A stretch of DNA of 64,000 bases. Origin: Sphingomonas gellani (GTDB lineage Bacteria > Pseudomonadota > Alphaproteobacteria > Sphingomonadales > Sphingomonadaceae). Every line of letters begins with the position of its first letter. The first letter of the stretch is position 1. Positions 44,644 to 55,217 of the stretch are shown here, in pieces. Made by a program: the position numbers and the translations under genes. The stretch is taken from assembly GCF_900110035.1 (NCBI RefSeq), contig NZ_FOCF01000006.1, positions 62,001 through 126,000 on the forward strand. Direction: 5' to 3'. The notes under the pieces were generated by a model. The model was not told where the DNA came from, searched no databases, and saw nothing but the letters and a program-made list of their open reading frames with translations.

Positions 44644-45119
44644 CGAACGGCTGCGCGATCAGCCTGCACGCCGGCTACCCGCGCGACATCGCGGAAGTCG
44701 ACGCACTGATGGCGACCGCGTTCGACGCCCGCTTCGGAGAGGCATGGACCCACGGTCAGGTATTGGGCGTGCTGGCCATGCCGGGCGTGCGGCTGACGCT
44801 GGCGCGGACCGACGATGTTCCGGCGGGATTCGCGCTGGTCCGGCAGGTGCTGGACGAGGCGGAGCTGTTGCTGCTGGCGGTCGATCCCGCCTTTCGTCGG
44901 CGCGGGATCGGCGGCGCGCTGATGCGGCAGGTGATCGCGGACGCGCAGGCCGGCGGCGTCGCCATGGTGCATCTGGAAGTGCGCGCCGACAACAAGGCAA
45001 GCCGCCTGTACACCCGCCACGGCTTTGCGAAGGTGGCGGAGCGGCGCGGCTATTACCGGGGCAGCGACGGCACGGTCCGCGACGCACACAGCTATCGCAG
45101 AATGCTGACACCCGCCTGA
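44640..45119 (+). CDS. rimI: Ribosomal protein S18 alanine N-acetyltransferase RimI-like
   Basis: 159 residues, GNAT fold. Acetyl-CoA loop region [20 protein letters not shown] with the Q/RxxGxG/A motif RRRGIGG, then [20 protein letters not shown]. Position directly after tsaB supports RimI. The ATG overlaps the tsaB stop. Confidence 0.9.
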   Translation: MTNGCAISLHAGYPRDIAEVDALMATAFDARFGEAWTHGQVLGVLAMPGVRLTLARTDDVPAGFALVRQVLDEAELLLLAVDPAFRRRGIGGALMRQVIADAQAGGVAMVHLEVRADNKASRLYTRHGFAKVAERRGYYRGSDGTVRDAHSYRRMLTPA

Positions 45120-45226
45120 ACCGGCAATTTGATAAGTCTTTTTTTATCCGGGGCTTGTGGTTCGAGGCGGTCGCCACGATAGGCATCGTTCCGTTATTTT
45201 CTTACAAGTGGAAGCAAGTCTTCTTC

Positions 45227-45649
45227 ATGGAACGTCAGTCCGATCCACAAGCGCTTTTGACGATGACCGCGGACATCGTCGCCGCGCATGTCAGCAACAA
45301 TTCCGTTCCGACCGACACTCTGCCGGACCTGATCCAGACCGTGCACGACGCGCTGGCCTCGCTCGATCCATCCGGCCCGCCGCGCCCGGCACCCGCCGTC
45401 TCCGTTACGGAGTCGGTCGGTCAGGACCATCTGGTCTGTCTGGAGGACGGGAAGAAGCTGAAGACGCTGCGCCGCCACCTGATGATGCGGTACGGCATGA
45501 CGCCCGAGCAGTATCGCGCGAAATGGAACCTGCCTGCCGATTACCCGATGGTCGCACCGGCCTATGCCGAACGCCGCCGCAGCCTGGCGAAGCAGATCGG
45601 CCTGGGCACATCGGCCAATCGCCGTCGTGAGACGGCCGAGGCGGAATAA
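45227..45649 (+). CDS. MucR/Ros family transcriptional regulator
   Basis: 140 residues. The C-terminal zinc finger region is typical: [40 protein letters not shown] and [18 protein letters not shown]. Helical N-terminus ([20 protein letters not shown]) for oligomerisation. MucR/Ros proteins are H-NS-like repressors of exopolysaccharide, virulence and cell cycle genes that bind AT-rich DNA. The 107 bp before it (45120-45226) are conspicuously AT-rich for this genome, with a seven-T run, which fits autoregulation. Confidence 0.92.
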   Translation: MERQSDPQALLTMTADIVAAHVSNNSVPTDTLPDLIQTVHDALASLDPSGPPRPAPAVSVTESVGQDHLVCLEDGKKLKTLRRHLMMRYGMTPEQYRAKWNLPADYPMVAPAYAERRRSLAKQIGLGTSANRRRETAEAE

Positions 45650-45703
45650 TATTGCGAGTCGCTTTCGCTTTCCGCGACCGGCGTTCCGTTCTAGATTGCC
45701 GCA

Positions 45704-46126
45704 ATGCCGCGTAAGATAGACCTTGAAGCGCTTTGCAACCAGAAGGGGCTGCGCATCACCGAGCAGCGCCGCGTGATCGCGCGCGTGCTGTCGGAAGCCG
45801 ACGACCACCCCGACGTCGAAAAGGTGTATGAGCGCGCCTCCGCCATCGATCCGGGCATCTCCATCGCGACGGTGTACCGCACGGTGCGCCTGTTCGAGGA
45901 GGCGGGGATCCTGGATCGCCACGATTTCGGCGATGGCCGCGCCCGGTACGAACCCGCGCCCGAGGCGCACCACGACCATCTGATCGACGTCGAATCCGGC
46001 CGGGTGATCGAGTTCGTCGATCCCGAGTTGGAGCAGCTGCAAAAGGCGATCGCGGAGAAGCTGGGCTTTCGCCTGGTCGACCACCGCATGGAGCTGTACG
46101 GCGTCAGCCTAGACCGCAAGGGGTGA
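45704..46126 (+). CDS. Fur family regulator (Fur/Mur type)
   Basis: 140 residues. DNA-binding domain: KGLRITEQRRVIARVLSEAD, then SIATVYRTVRLFEEAGILDRH. Metal-binding segment EAHHDHLIDVESGRVIEF keeps the HHDH ligands, but the two positions that carry CxxC in E. coli Fur are Asp/Val and Glu/Ser, so the structural zinc site is missing. This form is usual for alphaproteobacterial Fur/Mur, which often sense manganese. No heme motif as in Irr is visible. Confidence 0.9.
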   Translation: MPRKIDLEALCNQKGLRITEQRRVIARVLSEADDHPDVEKVYERASAIDPGISIATVYRTVRLFEEAGILDRHDFGDGRARYEPAPEAHHDHLIDVESGRVIEFVDPELEQLQKAIAEKLGFRLVDHRMELYGVSLDRKG

Positions 46127-46190
46127 GGTCGGCGACCGCTCGACGGCCGGCATCCGGGCGGATCGGGCCTGTGTCGGCCGGTTCATCGAC

Positions 46191-46919
46191 ATGAGACGGG
46201 TGCGGCTGATCGGCCGTATCGTAGCCCTGATCGCCGCGCTGAGCTTCGGGCTGATCCTGCACGCAACATGGCGGCTGGCCCGCCGCCCGTCGCCATGGCC
46301 GCGGCGGTTCCTGGCGGCGGTGGCGTGGATCACCGGAGCCCGGACGCGGATACAGGGCTCACCGCTCACGCGCGACGTGGTGTTCGTCGCCAATCATCTC
46401 AGCTGGCTGGACATCCCCCTGCTCGCCGGTGCGACAGGCACGGCGTTCGTCGCCAAGGGTGAACTGCGCCGCGCGCCGCTGGTCGGATGGCTCTCGACGT
46501 TGAACCACACGCTGTTCGTCAGCCGGGAGAACCGGATGGGCGTGGCGGGCCAGGTGGCGCAACTGCGTGCCGCGCTGGCCGGCGTGCCGTGCGTGGCGAT
46601 CTTTCCAGAGGGTACCACCGGCGACAGCATCACGTTGCTGCCGTTCAAGCCGGCGCTGCTCGCCGCGCTCGACCCGCCGCCGCCGGGCGTTCGCGTGCAG
46701 CCGGTTTGCATCGACTATGGCCCCGAGACGGCCGCGCTCGCCTGGGTCGGTGACGAGCACGGCGCCCACCACGCCGCACGCGTGCTGGGTCGCGCCGGGC
46801 ATTTCGTCGCCACGCTCCACTTCCTGCCCCCTTTCGATCCCGCCCCCCTCGGCGGGCGCAAGGCGATCGCGGCAGAGGCGCGCCGGCGGATCGAGCAGGC
46901 GATGAACACGGCGCAGTGA
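46191..46919 (+). CDS. 1-acyl-sn-glycerol-3-phosphate acyltransferase (PlsC-like)
   Basis: 242 residues. One N-terminal membrane helix, acyltransferase motif I NHLSWLDIPLL (NHxxxxD), then GELRRAPLVGWL and motif III IFPEGTTGDSITLLPFK. It makes phosphatidic acid or acylates another lipid such as a lysophospholipid or ornithine lipid. It lies 64 bp after the Fur-type gene. Confidence 0.88.
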   Translation: MRRVRLIGRIVALIAALSFGLILHATWRLARRPSPWPRRFLAAVAWITGARTRIQGSPLTRDVVFVANHLSWLDIPLLAGATGTAFVAKGELRRAPLVGWLSTLNHTLFVSRENRMGVAGQVAQLRAALAGVPCVAIFPEGTTGDSITLLPFKPALLAALDPPPPGVRVQPVCIDYGPETAALAWVGDEHGAHHAARVLGRAGHFVATLHFLPPFDPAPLGGRKAIAAEARRRIEQAMNTAQ

Positions 46920-47009
46920 TGCGGCTGGCTTCGGGAGGCGCCGCCTGCGCTTCGGGAGCGACGGGCCTGCCGGTCGCAATATGGTGCGGAAGGTGGTAAC
47001 GGCGCGGGC

Positions 47010-48356
47010 ATGACCGTCCCCGCCGACACGCATGCCAAGGCCCCGCCGAAATCCTTTCACGTCAAGTCGTTCGGCTGCCAGATGAACGTCTATGACGGGG
47101 AGCGCATGGCCGAGCTGATGGCCGCGCAGGGCATGGCCGCCACCACCGACGCCAATGCCGCCGACTTGGTCATCCTGAACACCTGCCACATCCGCGAAAA
47201 GGCGACGGAAAAGGTCTATTCGGACATCGGCCGCCTGCGCAAGAACGCGCGGCTGGACGGGCGCGCCGCACCGATGATCGCGGTCGCCGGCTGCGTCGCG
47301 CAGGCGGAGGGCGCGGAGATCGTGGAGCGCGCCAAGGTCGACGTGGTGGTCGGGCCGCAGGCGTATCACAACCTGCCCTCACTCGTCGCGGATGCGGCTG
47401 CAGGCGCCCCCGCGCTCGACACGGACCTGGCGCGCCTGTCGAAGTTCGGCCGCCTGCCCGCGCGGCGCAAGGTGGGACCTGCCGCCTTCCTGACCGTGCA
47501 GGAGGGATGCGACAAGTTCTGCACCTATTGCGTGGTGCCCTATACGCGCGGCGCGGAGATCAGCCGCCCGTTCGACGCGCTGGTCGACGAAGCGTGCGCA
47601 CTGGTGGATGCCGGCGCGGTGGAGATCACGCTGCTCGGCCAGAACGTCAATGCGTGGGAGGACGGTGAGCGCGGCCTGCACGACCTGATCCGGGCGCTGG
47701 ATCGCATCCCCGGCCTGTCGCGGATCCGCTACACCACCAGCCACCCCAACGACATGCGCGAAGGGCTGATCCGCGCGCATGGCGATGTCGAGAGCCTGAT
47801 GCCGTTCCTCCACCTGCCGGTGCAGGCTGGCAACGATCGCGTGCTGAAGGCGATGAACCGCAGCCACACCGCCGATGGCTACCTCCGCCTGCTCGACCGA
47901 ATCCGCGCGGTCAGGCCCGATATCGCATTGTCGGGCGACTTCATCGTCGGATTCCCCGGAGAGACGGAGGCGGAGTTCGCCGACACGCTGCGCCTGGTCG
48001 ACGCGGTCGGATACGCACAGGCGTTCTCGTTCAAATACTCCCCCCGCCCCGGCACGCCCGCCGCCGACCTGACCGACCATGTCGCGCCCGAGGTGATGGA
48101 CGACCGGCTCCAGCGATTGCAGGCGGCGCTGAACCGCGATCAGCAGGCGTTCAACGCCGCCACGCTCGGGCGGACCTGCACCGTGCTGGTGGAGCGTCGC
48201 GGCAAGCTGCCCGGCCAGATGCTGGGCAAGTCGCCATGGCTGCAATCGGTCCACCTGATGACCGACGCCCCCATCGGCGCGCTGGTCGAGGTGGAGCTGG
48301 TGCAGGCCGGCCCGAACTCCTTGGCGGGTGTGAAGCGGGTGCGGGCGGCAGCTTGA
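47010..48356 (+). CDS. miaB: tRNA (2-methylthio-N6-isopentenyladenosine37) methylthiotransferase MiaB
   Basis: 448 residues. UPF0004 domain with [29 protein letters not shown] and [10 protein letters not shown] (three auxiliary-cluster cysteines), the radical-SAM CxxxCxxC in [17 protein letters not shown], the segment [19 protein letters not shown] and a C-terminal TRAM domain. It methylthiolates i6A37 of tRNA. Heads the conserved miaB-phoH-ybeY-corC order, here interrupted by a broken gene. Confidence 0.95.
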   Translation: MTVPADTHAKAPPKSFHVKSFGCQMNVYDGERMAELMAAQGMAATTDANAADLVILNTCHIREKATEKVYSDIGRLRKNARLDGRAAPMIAVAGCVAQAEGAEIVERAKVDVVVGPQAYHNLPSLVADAAAGAPALDTDLARLSKFGRLPARRKVGPAAFLTVQEGCDKFCTYCVVPYTRGAEISRPFDALVDEACALVDAGAVEITLLGQNVNAWEDGERGLHDLIRALDRIPGLSRIRYTTSHPNDMREGLIRAHGDVESLMPFLHLPVQAGNDRVLKAMNRSHTADGYLRLLDRIRAVRPDIALSGDFIVGFPGETEAEFADTLRLVDAVGYAQAFSFKYSPRPGTPAADLTDHVAPEVMDDRLQRLQAALNRDQQAFNAATLGRTCTVLVERRGKLPGQMLGKSPWLQSVHLMTDAPIGALVEVELVQAGPNSLAGVKRVRAAA

Positions 48357-48964
48357 ACTGGCTGGCCGACTTCGTCGCCATCGCCAGGCAGCTGGCATCA
48401 TCAGCGGGATCGTCGGCCACGCGCTGAACCGATGGAGCGAGCGAAGCAACGCCAAAGTCCAGGCGCGCTATCTGGCCCTGCGCGTCGCGATCACGCTGGA
48501 GCGGTTCGCGGGAGATTGCCTCAACCTGATATCGGAGATCGATGCAGGGGTGGAACTGAACGCCGATCCTTCCACCCTGCCGACCAATCTCCCCATCTTG
48601 AGCGACTATCCGACCGACGACGCGGGATGGCGGGCGATCGATCCCGCACTCGCAAACGCCGCCCTTGGCATGCATGTCGAGCGTGTCGCCGCACAGGGCA
48701 GGATCTCTGACGAATGGACCTATGCCGGGCCGAGCTCGGCACCGTTCGAATGCGCCCGCTTGGCTGCGCGAACACGATTGCGGGCATGGGATGTGGCCAG
48801 CAGGCTTCGCCGCGCCTACGCCCTGCCCGCCTACGATCCCGAATACGCGTTTGCCGACAGTCTGCGCGCGCGTCGACCGCGACGAACAGGCCCGGCAGGA
48901 CAGCATCGCGCGCACAAACGCGCTGTTCGGTCACGCCAGCGACGCGCAAAGGCCTCATCCTTGA
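48353..48964 (+). pseudogene. Frameshifted hypothetical gene between miaB and phoH
   Basis: A protein-like sequence runs through two frames. Frame A begins at a TTG overlapping the miaB stop ([17 protein letters not shown]). From about 48396 the sense passes to frame B (GIISGIVGHALNRWSERSNA, LALRVAITLERFAGDCLNLI, YAGPSSAPFECARLAARTRL, YALPAYDPEYAFADSL). From about 48865 it returns to frame A (RVDRDEQARQDSIARTNALF) and stops at 48962. Two compensating indels would restore about 200 residues. No family recognised. Either a recent pseudogene or two sequencing errors. Confidence 0.6.
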
Positions 48965-49028
48965 TCCAGCCTGTTGCACTAGCCCGCTGGACGCATCACC
49001 TTGTCGCCATGCCCATCGAAAGGACCGC

Positions 49029-50030
49029 ATGAGCCGCAAGCCCGTTCCCGCCCAGATCGGTGATCGTTCCCGGGTGGAGATGTCGTTCGAGAAGCCGCAG
49101 CTGCTCGCCCAGCTGTTCGGCCAATATGACCGCAATCTGGTCGCGCTGGAAAACCGGCTGGGGGTGTACATCACCGCGCGCGGCGACCGGGTGAACCTGG
49201 AAGGATCGGCGGAACAGGTCGCGATCGCGCGCGGTGTGCTGCAGGACCTGTACCACCGCGTGTCGCGCGGCGAGGAGGTCGACCACGGCCTGGTCGATGC
49301 AGCGATCGCGATGGCGGCGGAACCGCATCTGGACGGCATCATCCGCGTCGAACCGGGTCCCGGTGCGCCGCCGGTCATGATCCGTACGCGCAAGAAAACC
49401 ATCGTGCCGCGCACCCCCGCCCAGGCGCATTACATGCGCGCGCTGACCAGCCACGAGATGATCTTCGCACTCGGCCCGGCGGGTACCGGCAAGACCTATG
49501 TCGCGGTGGCGCAGGCGGTGGCGCAGCTGATCACCGGTTCGGTCCAGCGGCTGATCCTGTCGCGTCCGGCGGTGGAGGCGGGCGAGCGGCTGGGCTTCCT
49601 GCCCGGCGATATGAAGGAAAAGGTCGATCCGTATCTGCGCCCACTCTACGACGCGCTGTACGATTGTCTGCCCGCAGAGCAGGTGGAACGGCGGATCGCG
49701 AGCGGGGAGATCGAGATCGCGCCGATCGCCTTCATGCGCGGGCGCACGCTGGCCGACGCGTTCGTGATCCTGGACGAGGCGCAGAACACCACGCCGGCGC
49801 AGATGAAGATGTTCCTGACCCGATTCGGCCAGAACAGCCGCATGGTGATCTGTGGCGACCCCAACCAGACCGACCTGCCCGGTGGCGTTCAGGCATCGGG
49901 CCTGGCCGACGCGACACGACGGCTGGAGGGGGTGGAGGGCATCGCCATGGCGCGGTTCGGCGCCGGCGACGTTGTCCGCCACCCGATCGTCGGGCGGATC
50001 GTCGAGGCGTATGAGGGCGCCGCCGGCTGA
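49029..50030 (+). CDS. PhoH-like ATPase
   Basis: 333 residues. An N-terminal KH-like region (LVALENRLGVYITARGDRVN) precedes the P-loop ATPase with Walker A ALGPAGTGKTYVAV, VEAGERLGFLPGDMKEKVDP and Walker B FVILDEAQNTTPAQMKMFLT, then MVICGDPNQTDLP. PhoH partners with YbeY in RNA metabolism. AAAGGA lies 5 nt upstream of the chosen ATG. Confidence 0.93.
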   Translation: MSRKPVPAQIGDRSRVEMSFEKPQLLAQLFGQYDRNLVALENRLGVYITARGDRVNLEGSAEQVAIARGVLQDLYHRVSRGEEVDHGLVDAAIAMAAEPHLDGIIRVEPGPGAPPVMIRTRKKTIVPRTPAQAHYMRALTSHEMIFALGPAGTGKTYVAVAQAVAQLITGSVQRLILSRPAVEAGERLGFLPGDMKEKVDPYLRPLYDALYDCLPAEQVERRIASGEIEIAPIAFMRGRTLADAFVILDEAQNTTPAQMKMFLTRFGQNSRMVICGDPNQTDLPGGVQASGLADATRRLEGVEGIAMARFGAGDVVRHPIVGRIVEAYEGAAG

Positions 50031-50425
50031 TGTTCCGCTGGTTCCGCCGCGCGACCATCCTGGTGGTGGGACTGCTGGCGGCGTTGATGATCCATGTCGG
50101 TGCGCCGGCCGCCCTGTGGTGGTGGGCGACCGCGCTGCCCTTCGCGCTCTGGGTGATCGGCGCGGCCATTGCGCCGTTTCTGTTCGCCCTGCGCGCGAGG
50201 GATCATGGGTCGGTCGCGGCGTTGCTGGTCTTCTTTATGGGCAGCACCATCGCAGCGGGGGTTGCCTATTACCACGCCTTCTTCGTCTCGGAATCGTCCA
50301 CGGCGGCGCTGGCGCTGATCTTCGTGCCGCTGTGGCAATGGTGCGGCGCCTTGCTGGGCGCGAGCGGCTGTGCTTTGGCCGCGCGCATCAGGATCGCGCG
50401 TTTAGGAACACGGCCCCATGCTTGA
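50030..50425 (+). CDS. Four-helix integral membrane protein, unknown function
   Basis: 131 residues with about four hydrophobic segments (ILVVGLLAALMIHVGAPAAL, ALPFALWVIGAAIAPFLFAL, AALLVFFMGSTIAAGVAYY, ALALIFVPLWQWCGALLGAS). It starts in a TGATG overlap with phoH and its end overlaps ybeY by 8 bp, so it is embedded in this operon. No family recognised. Confidence 0.75.
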   Translation: MFRWFRRATILVVGLLAALMIHVGAPAALWWWATALPFALWVIGAAIAPFLFALRARDHGSVAALLVFFMGSTIAAGVAYYHAFFVSESSTAALALIFVPLWQWCGALLGASGCALAARIRIARLGTRPHA

Positions 50426-50927
50426 GATTGCCCTGAACCGCGAGGATCCGTGGCCGCAAGGCGATTGGGACGCTTTGGCGGAGCGTGCGGCGCGCGCCGC
50501 GATCGGCCGGACGCCGCATGGCGAGCTGCTCACCGCGGCCGCCGCGATCGAACTGTCGGTACGCCTCGCGTCCGACGAAGAGGTGCGGACGCTGAACGCG
50601 CAGTACCGGCACAAGGACAAGGCGACCAACGTCCTGTCCTTTCCCATGATCCAGCCCGACCTGATCGAGACGATCAGCCAGAATTCGGACGATGGCGAGG
50701 TGCTGCTCGGCGACATCGTGCTGGCGCACGGCGTCTGCACGGCCGAAGCGGCGGAGCGCGGCATTTCGGTGGAGGACCATGCAACCCATTTGATGGTGCA
50801 CGGCGTTCTGCATCTGCTAGGATATGACCATATCGAGGACGGAGAAGCGGACGCCATGGAGGAGATCGAGCGCCAGGCGCTCGGCACCCTGGGCATCGCG
50901 GACCCTTATCTCGTCAGGGAGGACTGA
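50418..50927 (+). CDS. ybeY: rRNA maturation endoribonuclease YbeY
   Basis: 169 residues. The zinc motif H-x3-H-x5-H is present in HLMVHGVLHLLGYDH, with NVLSFPM and LGDIVLA before it. YbeY is needed for 16S rRNA 3' maturation and ribosome quality control. Overlaps the membrane protein gene by 8 bp. Confidence 0.94.
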   Translation: MLEIALNREDPWPQGDWDALAERAARAAIGRTPHGELLTAAAAIELSVRLASDEEVRTLNAQYRHKDKATNVLSFPMIQPDLIETISQNSDDGEVLLGDIVLAHGVCTAEAAERGISVEDHATHLMVHGVLHLLGYDHIEDGEADAMEEIERQALGTLGIADPYLVRED

Positions 50928-50937
50928 ATAAGCGGCC

Positions 50938-51843
<906 letters not shown>

Positions 51844-51986
51844 CCCGCTGACCGCCCCGCCGCCCGACCGGCAACACTTCCTTACGGCAACAACGGCTGA
51901 GGCGCGCGTTGGTCGGGAAGGTGCCGGCGAGCCGGCGGGCCCGGCATCGCATGGTCGATGGAGCGGGTGTGGCGAAAGGAACGGAC

Positions 51987-52433
51987 ATGCTCATCCTGCT
52001 TCACGGCATCCTGATGGCGGCGAGCGCGGCTGCGCCGCTTGCGATGCCGGACCACAACACCACGCTGCCGCATGCGGCCGGCCCGGTGCACAGCACATAT
52101 CGTGCCGATGTCACCGTTACGCACGAACAGGTCGGCACGGTCGGTGCACCGGGGCGGCCGGCGACGCTGGGATGCCGCTGGACCGCCGGACTGAACGTCG
52201 CCCGGCAGGCGCGACACGCGTCCGGCGCCACCCTGTCGCGCTCGATCGATCGCGACACGGTGTTGAGCGGCCAACGAGCCGGCTGGTGCGACACGCACCG
52301 GGAGGCGATCCGCGTAGAGGTGGCGGCACGATCCGGCGAACTCCGCGCCGCGCTGCTCGCCGCCGCCGAGGAGGATGGCCCGGTGCTGACGGCGGAACTG
52401 GACCGACTGCACGGGAACGATCGCACGGGATGA
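51987..52433 (+). CDS. Exported hypothetical protein
   Basis: 148 residues. Signal peptide (MLILLHGILMAASAAAPLAM). The mature part has two cysteines (LGCRWTAGL and GWCDTHREA) that could form a disulfide, and a helical C-terminus. No family recognised with confidence. AAAGGA is 6 nt before the ATG. Its stop overlaps the start of the porin-like gene (ATGA), so the two act as a pair. Confidence 0.7.
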   Translation: MLILLHGILMAASAAAPLAMPDHNTTLPHAAGPVHSTYRADVTVTHEQVGTVGAPGRPATLGCRWTAGLNVARQARHASGATLSRSIDRDTVLSGQRAGWCDTHREAIRVEVAARSGELRAALLAAAEEDGPVLTAELDRLHGNDRTG

Positions 52434-53200
52434 CGACGCTGTTCAGGATTATCGCCACCACGACCATATTGCTGACCGCGACCGCCGCGGCGCAGGCACA
52501 ACGCCTGTCGTCGGCGGGCGTCGAGGTGACGAGCGACGAGAACCGGCGCGGCCTGAGTTGGAGCGGCGGTCGCGCGGCGGTGGCGGCCGATGTCGCGGTG
52601 GACGTCGGCGCTTGGGATGCGACCGCCCGACTGGTGACGGTGCGCGGCGCGGCCAGGCATGGGGGTGCGGATGCGGTGGCCGACCTGACGCTGGGCCATG
52701 GCTGGGACTTGGGAGGTTTTCGGCTGCGCGCCAGCGGAACGGCGCATCTGTTCGCGGGGGCGAGCGGCCGGCTGGATTTTGGTGAGTTGGGCGCCGATGC
52801 CAGCTACACGCTGGGGCCTGTCCAGGTGATGGGCGGTGCCGTCTATGCGCCGCGGCAACGCGCGATCGGCGGCGACAATCTGTACCTGTTCGCGGGCGCG
52901 AACGCTGGCATTCCGGCGACGCCTTTCACGGTGTCCGCAGGCATCGGCCACAGTTCCGGCAGCCGGATTTTCGACGACGGGCAGAGCGACGGCCGCGCCG
53001 ACCGGCTGCGCCCCGGCGGCGCCTATACCGACTGGCGATTGGGCGTCGAGCATAACAGCGGGCCGCTGACGCTGGGGCTCGATTATATCGGCAACGACGT
53101 CCGCCGCGGCCGCGATGTCGGAGAGCCGCCGATCGCGGCCATGGGCGACGCCGGCAACAGCGGCGACCGCATCCTGGCCCGCACGCGGCTGAGTTTCTGA
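52430..53200 (+). CDS. TorF-like putative outer membrane porin
   Basis: 256 residues. Signal peptide ends near TAAAQAQ. The mature protein begins AGVEVTSDENRRGLSWSG, like the SDYRFRG-type opening of the TorF family, and shows alternating beta strands (FRLRASGTAHLFAGASGRLD, LYLFAGANAGIPATPFTVSA, WRLGVEHNSGPLTLGLDYIG), ending in Phe (ARTRLSF) as barrels do. The exported partner gene overlaps it upstream. Confidence 0.72.
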   Translation: MTTLFRIIATTTILLTATAAAQAQRLSSAGVEVTSDENRRGLSWSGGRAAVAADVAVDVGAWDATARLVTVRGAARHGGADAVADLTLGHGWDLGGFRLRASGTAHLFAGASGRLDFGELGADASYTLGPVQVMGGAVYAPRQRAIGGDNLYLFAGANAGIPATPFTVSAGIGHSSGSRIFDDGQSDGRADRLRPGGAYTDWRLGVEHNSGPLTLGLDYIGNDVRRGRDVGEPPIAAMGDAGNSGDRILARTRLSF

Positions 53201-53257
53201 AGCGGGGCAGGCGCCGGACCGTATGGCACCGCCCTCGCCGTGCCCGGGCGGTGGCGC

Positions 53258-54397
53258 TCAATCCTCCAGCTTGGGCCGTCCGGGCGCAGCACGTCCTGAC
53301 ACGAGTTCGGCGTCGGAGAAGCGCACCGGCGTGCGCAGCCCCTTCAGGCGCAGGCCGTCGTCGCGCGCGACATCGATCACCATGCCGCGGTGAAGCGTCT
53401 GCGGGTCTGACAGCGCCTGGGCGACGCTGTTGATCGGTCCCGCCGGTACGTTCGCCGCCTCCAGCCGGGCGAGCAGCGCGTCGCGGGTGAACGCGCGGAA
53501 CGCTTGCTCGATCAGCACGGTCAGGTTGTCGCGATGCGCCACCCGGCTGCGATTGTCGGCGAAGTCGGGATCGTCGGCCAGGTGCAGACCCACCGCATCG
53601 CAGAACCGGCGGAACTGGCCGTCATTGCCGACCGCCAGGATGATCCACCCGTCCGCCACGGCAAAGACGGCATAGGGCGCGATGTTGGGATGGGCGTTGC
53701 CCAGCCGCACCGGGTCCACCCCGCCGGCCAGCCAGTTCATGCCCTGATTGGCCAGCACCCCGGTCATGGTGTCGAACAGCGACAGGTCGAGATGCTGCCC
53801 GCGCCCGGTCCGCTCACGCATCAGCAGCGCCGCCTGGATCGCGTTGGCCGCGTACAACCCGGTCATGATGTCGGCAAAGGCGACGCCGATCTTTTGCGGG
53901 GCACCATCGGGCTCGCCGGTCAGGCTCATGATCCCGCTCATCCCCTGCACGATGAAATCGTATCCGGGCCGATGGGCGTAAGGACCCGTCTGGCCGAAGC
54001 CGGTGATGGAGCAATAGACCAGCCGCGGATTGACCGCCGACAGCGCCGCATAGTCCAGGCCGAAACGGGTCAGGCCGCCGACCTTGAAATTTTCCACCAG
54101 CACGTCGGCGTCGGCCGCCAGCGCGCGCACGGTGTCCTGCCCTTGCGCCGTCGCGAAGTCCGCCGCGATCGATCGCTTGCCCCGGTTGCAGCTGTGGAAA
54201 TAGGCGGCGTCGCGGCTGCCGTCCGGATTTTCGACAAAGGGCGGCCCCCAGCCGCGCGTCTCGTCGCCGGCCGCGCTTTCTATCTTCACCACCTCCGCGC
54301 CGAAGTCGGCCAGCAACTGCCCGACCCACGGGCCGGCCAGGACGCGGGCGAGTTCCACCACCTTCAGTCCGGACAGCGGGCTGTTGCCGCCCGTCAT
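53258..54397 (-). CDS. CaiB/BaiF family CoA transferase
   Basis: 379 residues, class III CoA transferase. Family segments: LSGLKVVELARVLAGPWVGQ, LADFGAEVVKIES, YFHSCNRGKRSIAADF, GLDYAALSAVNPRLVYCSIT, the catalytic Asp region YDFIVQGMSGIMSLTGEP and GRGQHLDLSLFDTMTG. Substrate not predictable. Start MTGGNSPLSG; upstream frame is noise. Confidence 0.92.
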   Translation of the reverse strand: MTGGNSPLSGLKVVELARVLAGPWVGQLLADFGAEVVKIESAAGDETRGWGPPFVENPDGSRDAAYFHSCNRGKRSIAADFATAQGQDTVRALAADADVLVENFKVGGLTRFGLDYAALSAVNPRLVYCSITGFGQTGPYAHRPGYDFIVQGMSGIMSLTGEPDGAPQKIGVAFADIMTGLYAANAIQAALLMRERTGRGQHLDLSLFDTMTGVLANQGMNWLAGGVDPVRLGNAHPNIAPYAVFAVADGWIILAVGNDGQFRRFCDAVGLHLADDPDFADNRSRVAHRDNLTVLIEQAFRAFTRDALLARLEAANVPAGPINSVAQALSDPQTLHRGMVIDVARDDGLRLKGLRTPVRFSDAELVSGRAAPGRPKLED

Positions 54398-54617
54398 CAG
54401 CGGTTGTCCAGTCGGTGAAGGGCTCGGCCGGAGAGCGTCGGATCGTAGATGGAGGACGGAAAGCGGATCATCCGGCCAGCCTGCCGGTATCGGCCAGGTT
54501 CTGCAATGCGCCGGCCCGACGCCGCCTCCGCAGCGCGCTCGGTTGGCGAGCAGCCAGGCCCCCGCCGCGACGGTGCCCCAGCCGGCAACGGCCGTGCCGG
54601 CGATAAGGCCCAGGGCA

Positions 54618-55113
54618 GCACGCGGCCGGATCTTCTTCCGGCAGCGGCGCGTCGGTAGGGCCAACGCATTCTTCGAGATCCTGAATTTCCGATCGATGCG
54701 CGTCGAGATGTGCGACGCCGACGGCAACCGTCTCCACCCGGCGCGATGACGATCGCATCACCCGCTTCGGCCGGATCATCCGCCGCACCAGCATCGACGA
54801 ATTGCCGCAATTCCTGAACGTGATCGGCGGGTCGATGAGCCTGGTGGGCCCGCGCCCCCATGCGCTGGGCTCGCTGGCCGGCGAGCATCTGTTCTGGGAC
54901 GTCGACGAACGCTATTGGCAGCGCCACGCGTTGAAGCCGGGGATCACCGGCCTGGCACAGGTGCGCGGATTCCGGGGTGCGACCCATCACCGGGACGACC
55001 TGTCCAACCGATTGCAGGCGGATCTGGAATATGCCGCCGACTGGTCCGCGTGGCGGGATATGTCGGTCCTGGTCAACACCTTGCGGGTGATCGTCCACAA
55101 GAACACCTATTGA
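54618..55113 (+). pseudogene. Frameshifted remnant of a bacterial sugar transferase (PF02397 type)
   Basis: In one frame ARGRIFFRQRRVGRANAFFE and ILNFRSMRVEMCDADGN are readable up to about 54730; the continuation RDDDRITRFGRIIRRTSIDE, LPQFLNVIGGSMSLVGPRPH, RYWQRHALKPGITGLAQVRG and the end VLVNTLRVIVHKNTY lie in another frame. These are C-terminal motifs of undecaprenyl-phosphate glucose/galactose phosphotransferases that start exopolysaccharide repeats. The N-terminal membrane part is gone. The upstream 54398-54617 holds nothing I recognise. Confidence 0.8.
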
Positions 55114-55217
55114 TCGCACCGTCGACGCGTCGGTCCGAGGGCGTGGATCGACAGACTCGGTGTGATCCCGTCCGGACACCTTGCCGGCTCACGCATCAGC
55201 GGCGATGAAGCGCTATC

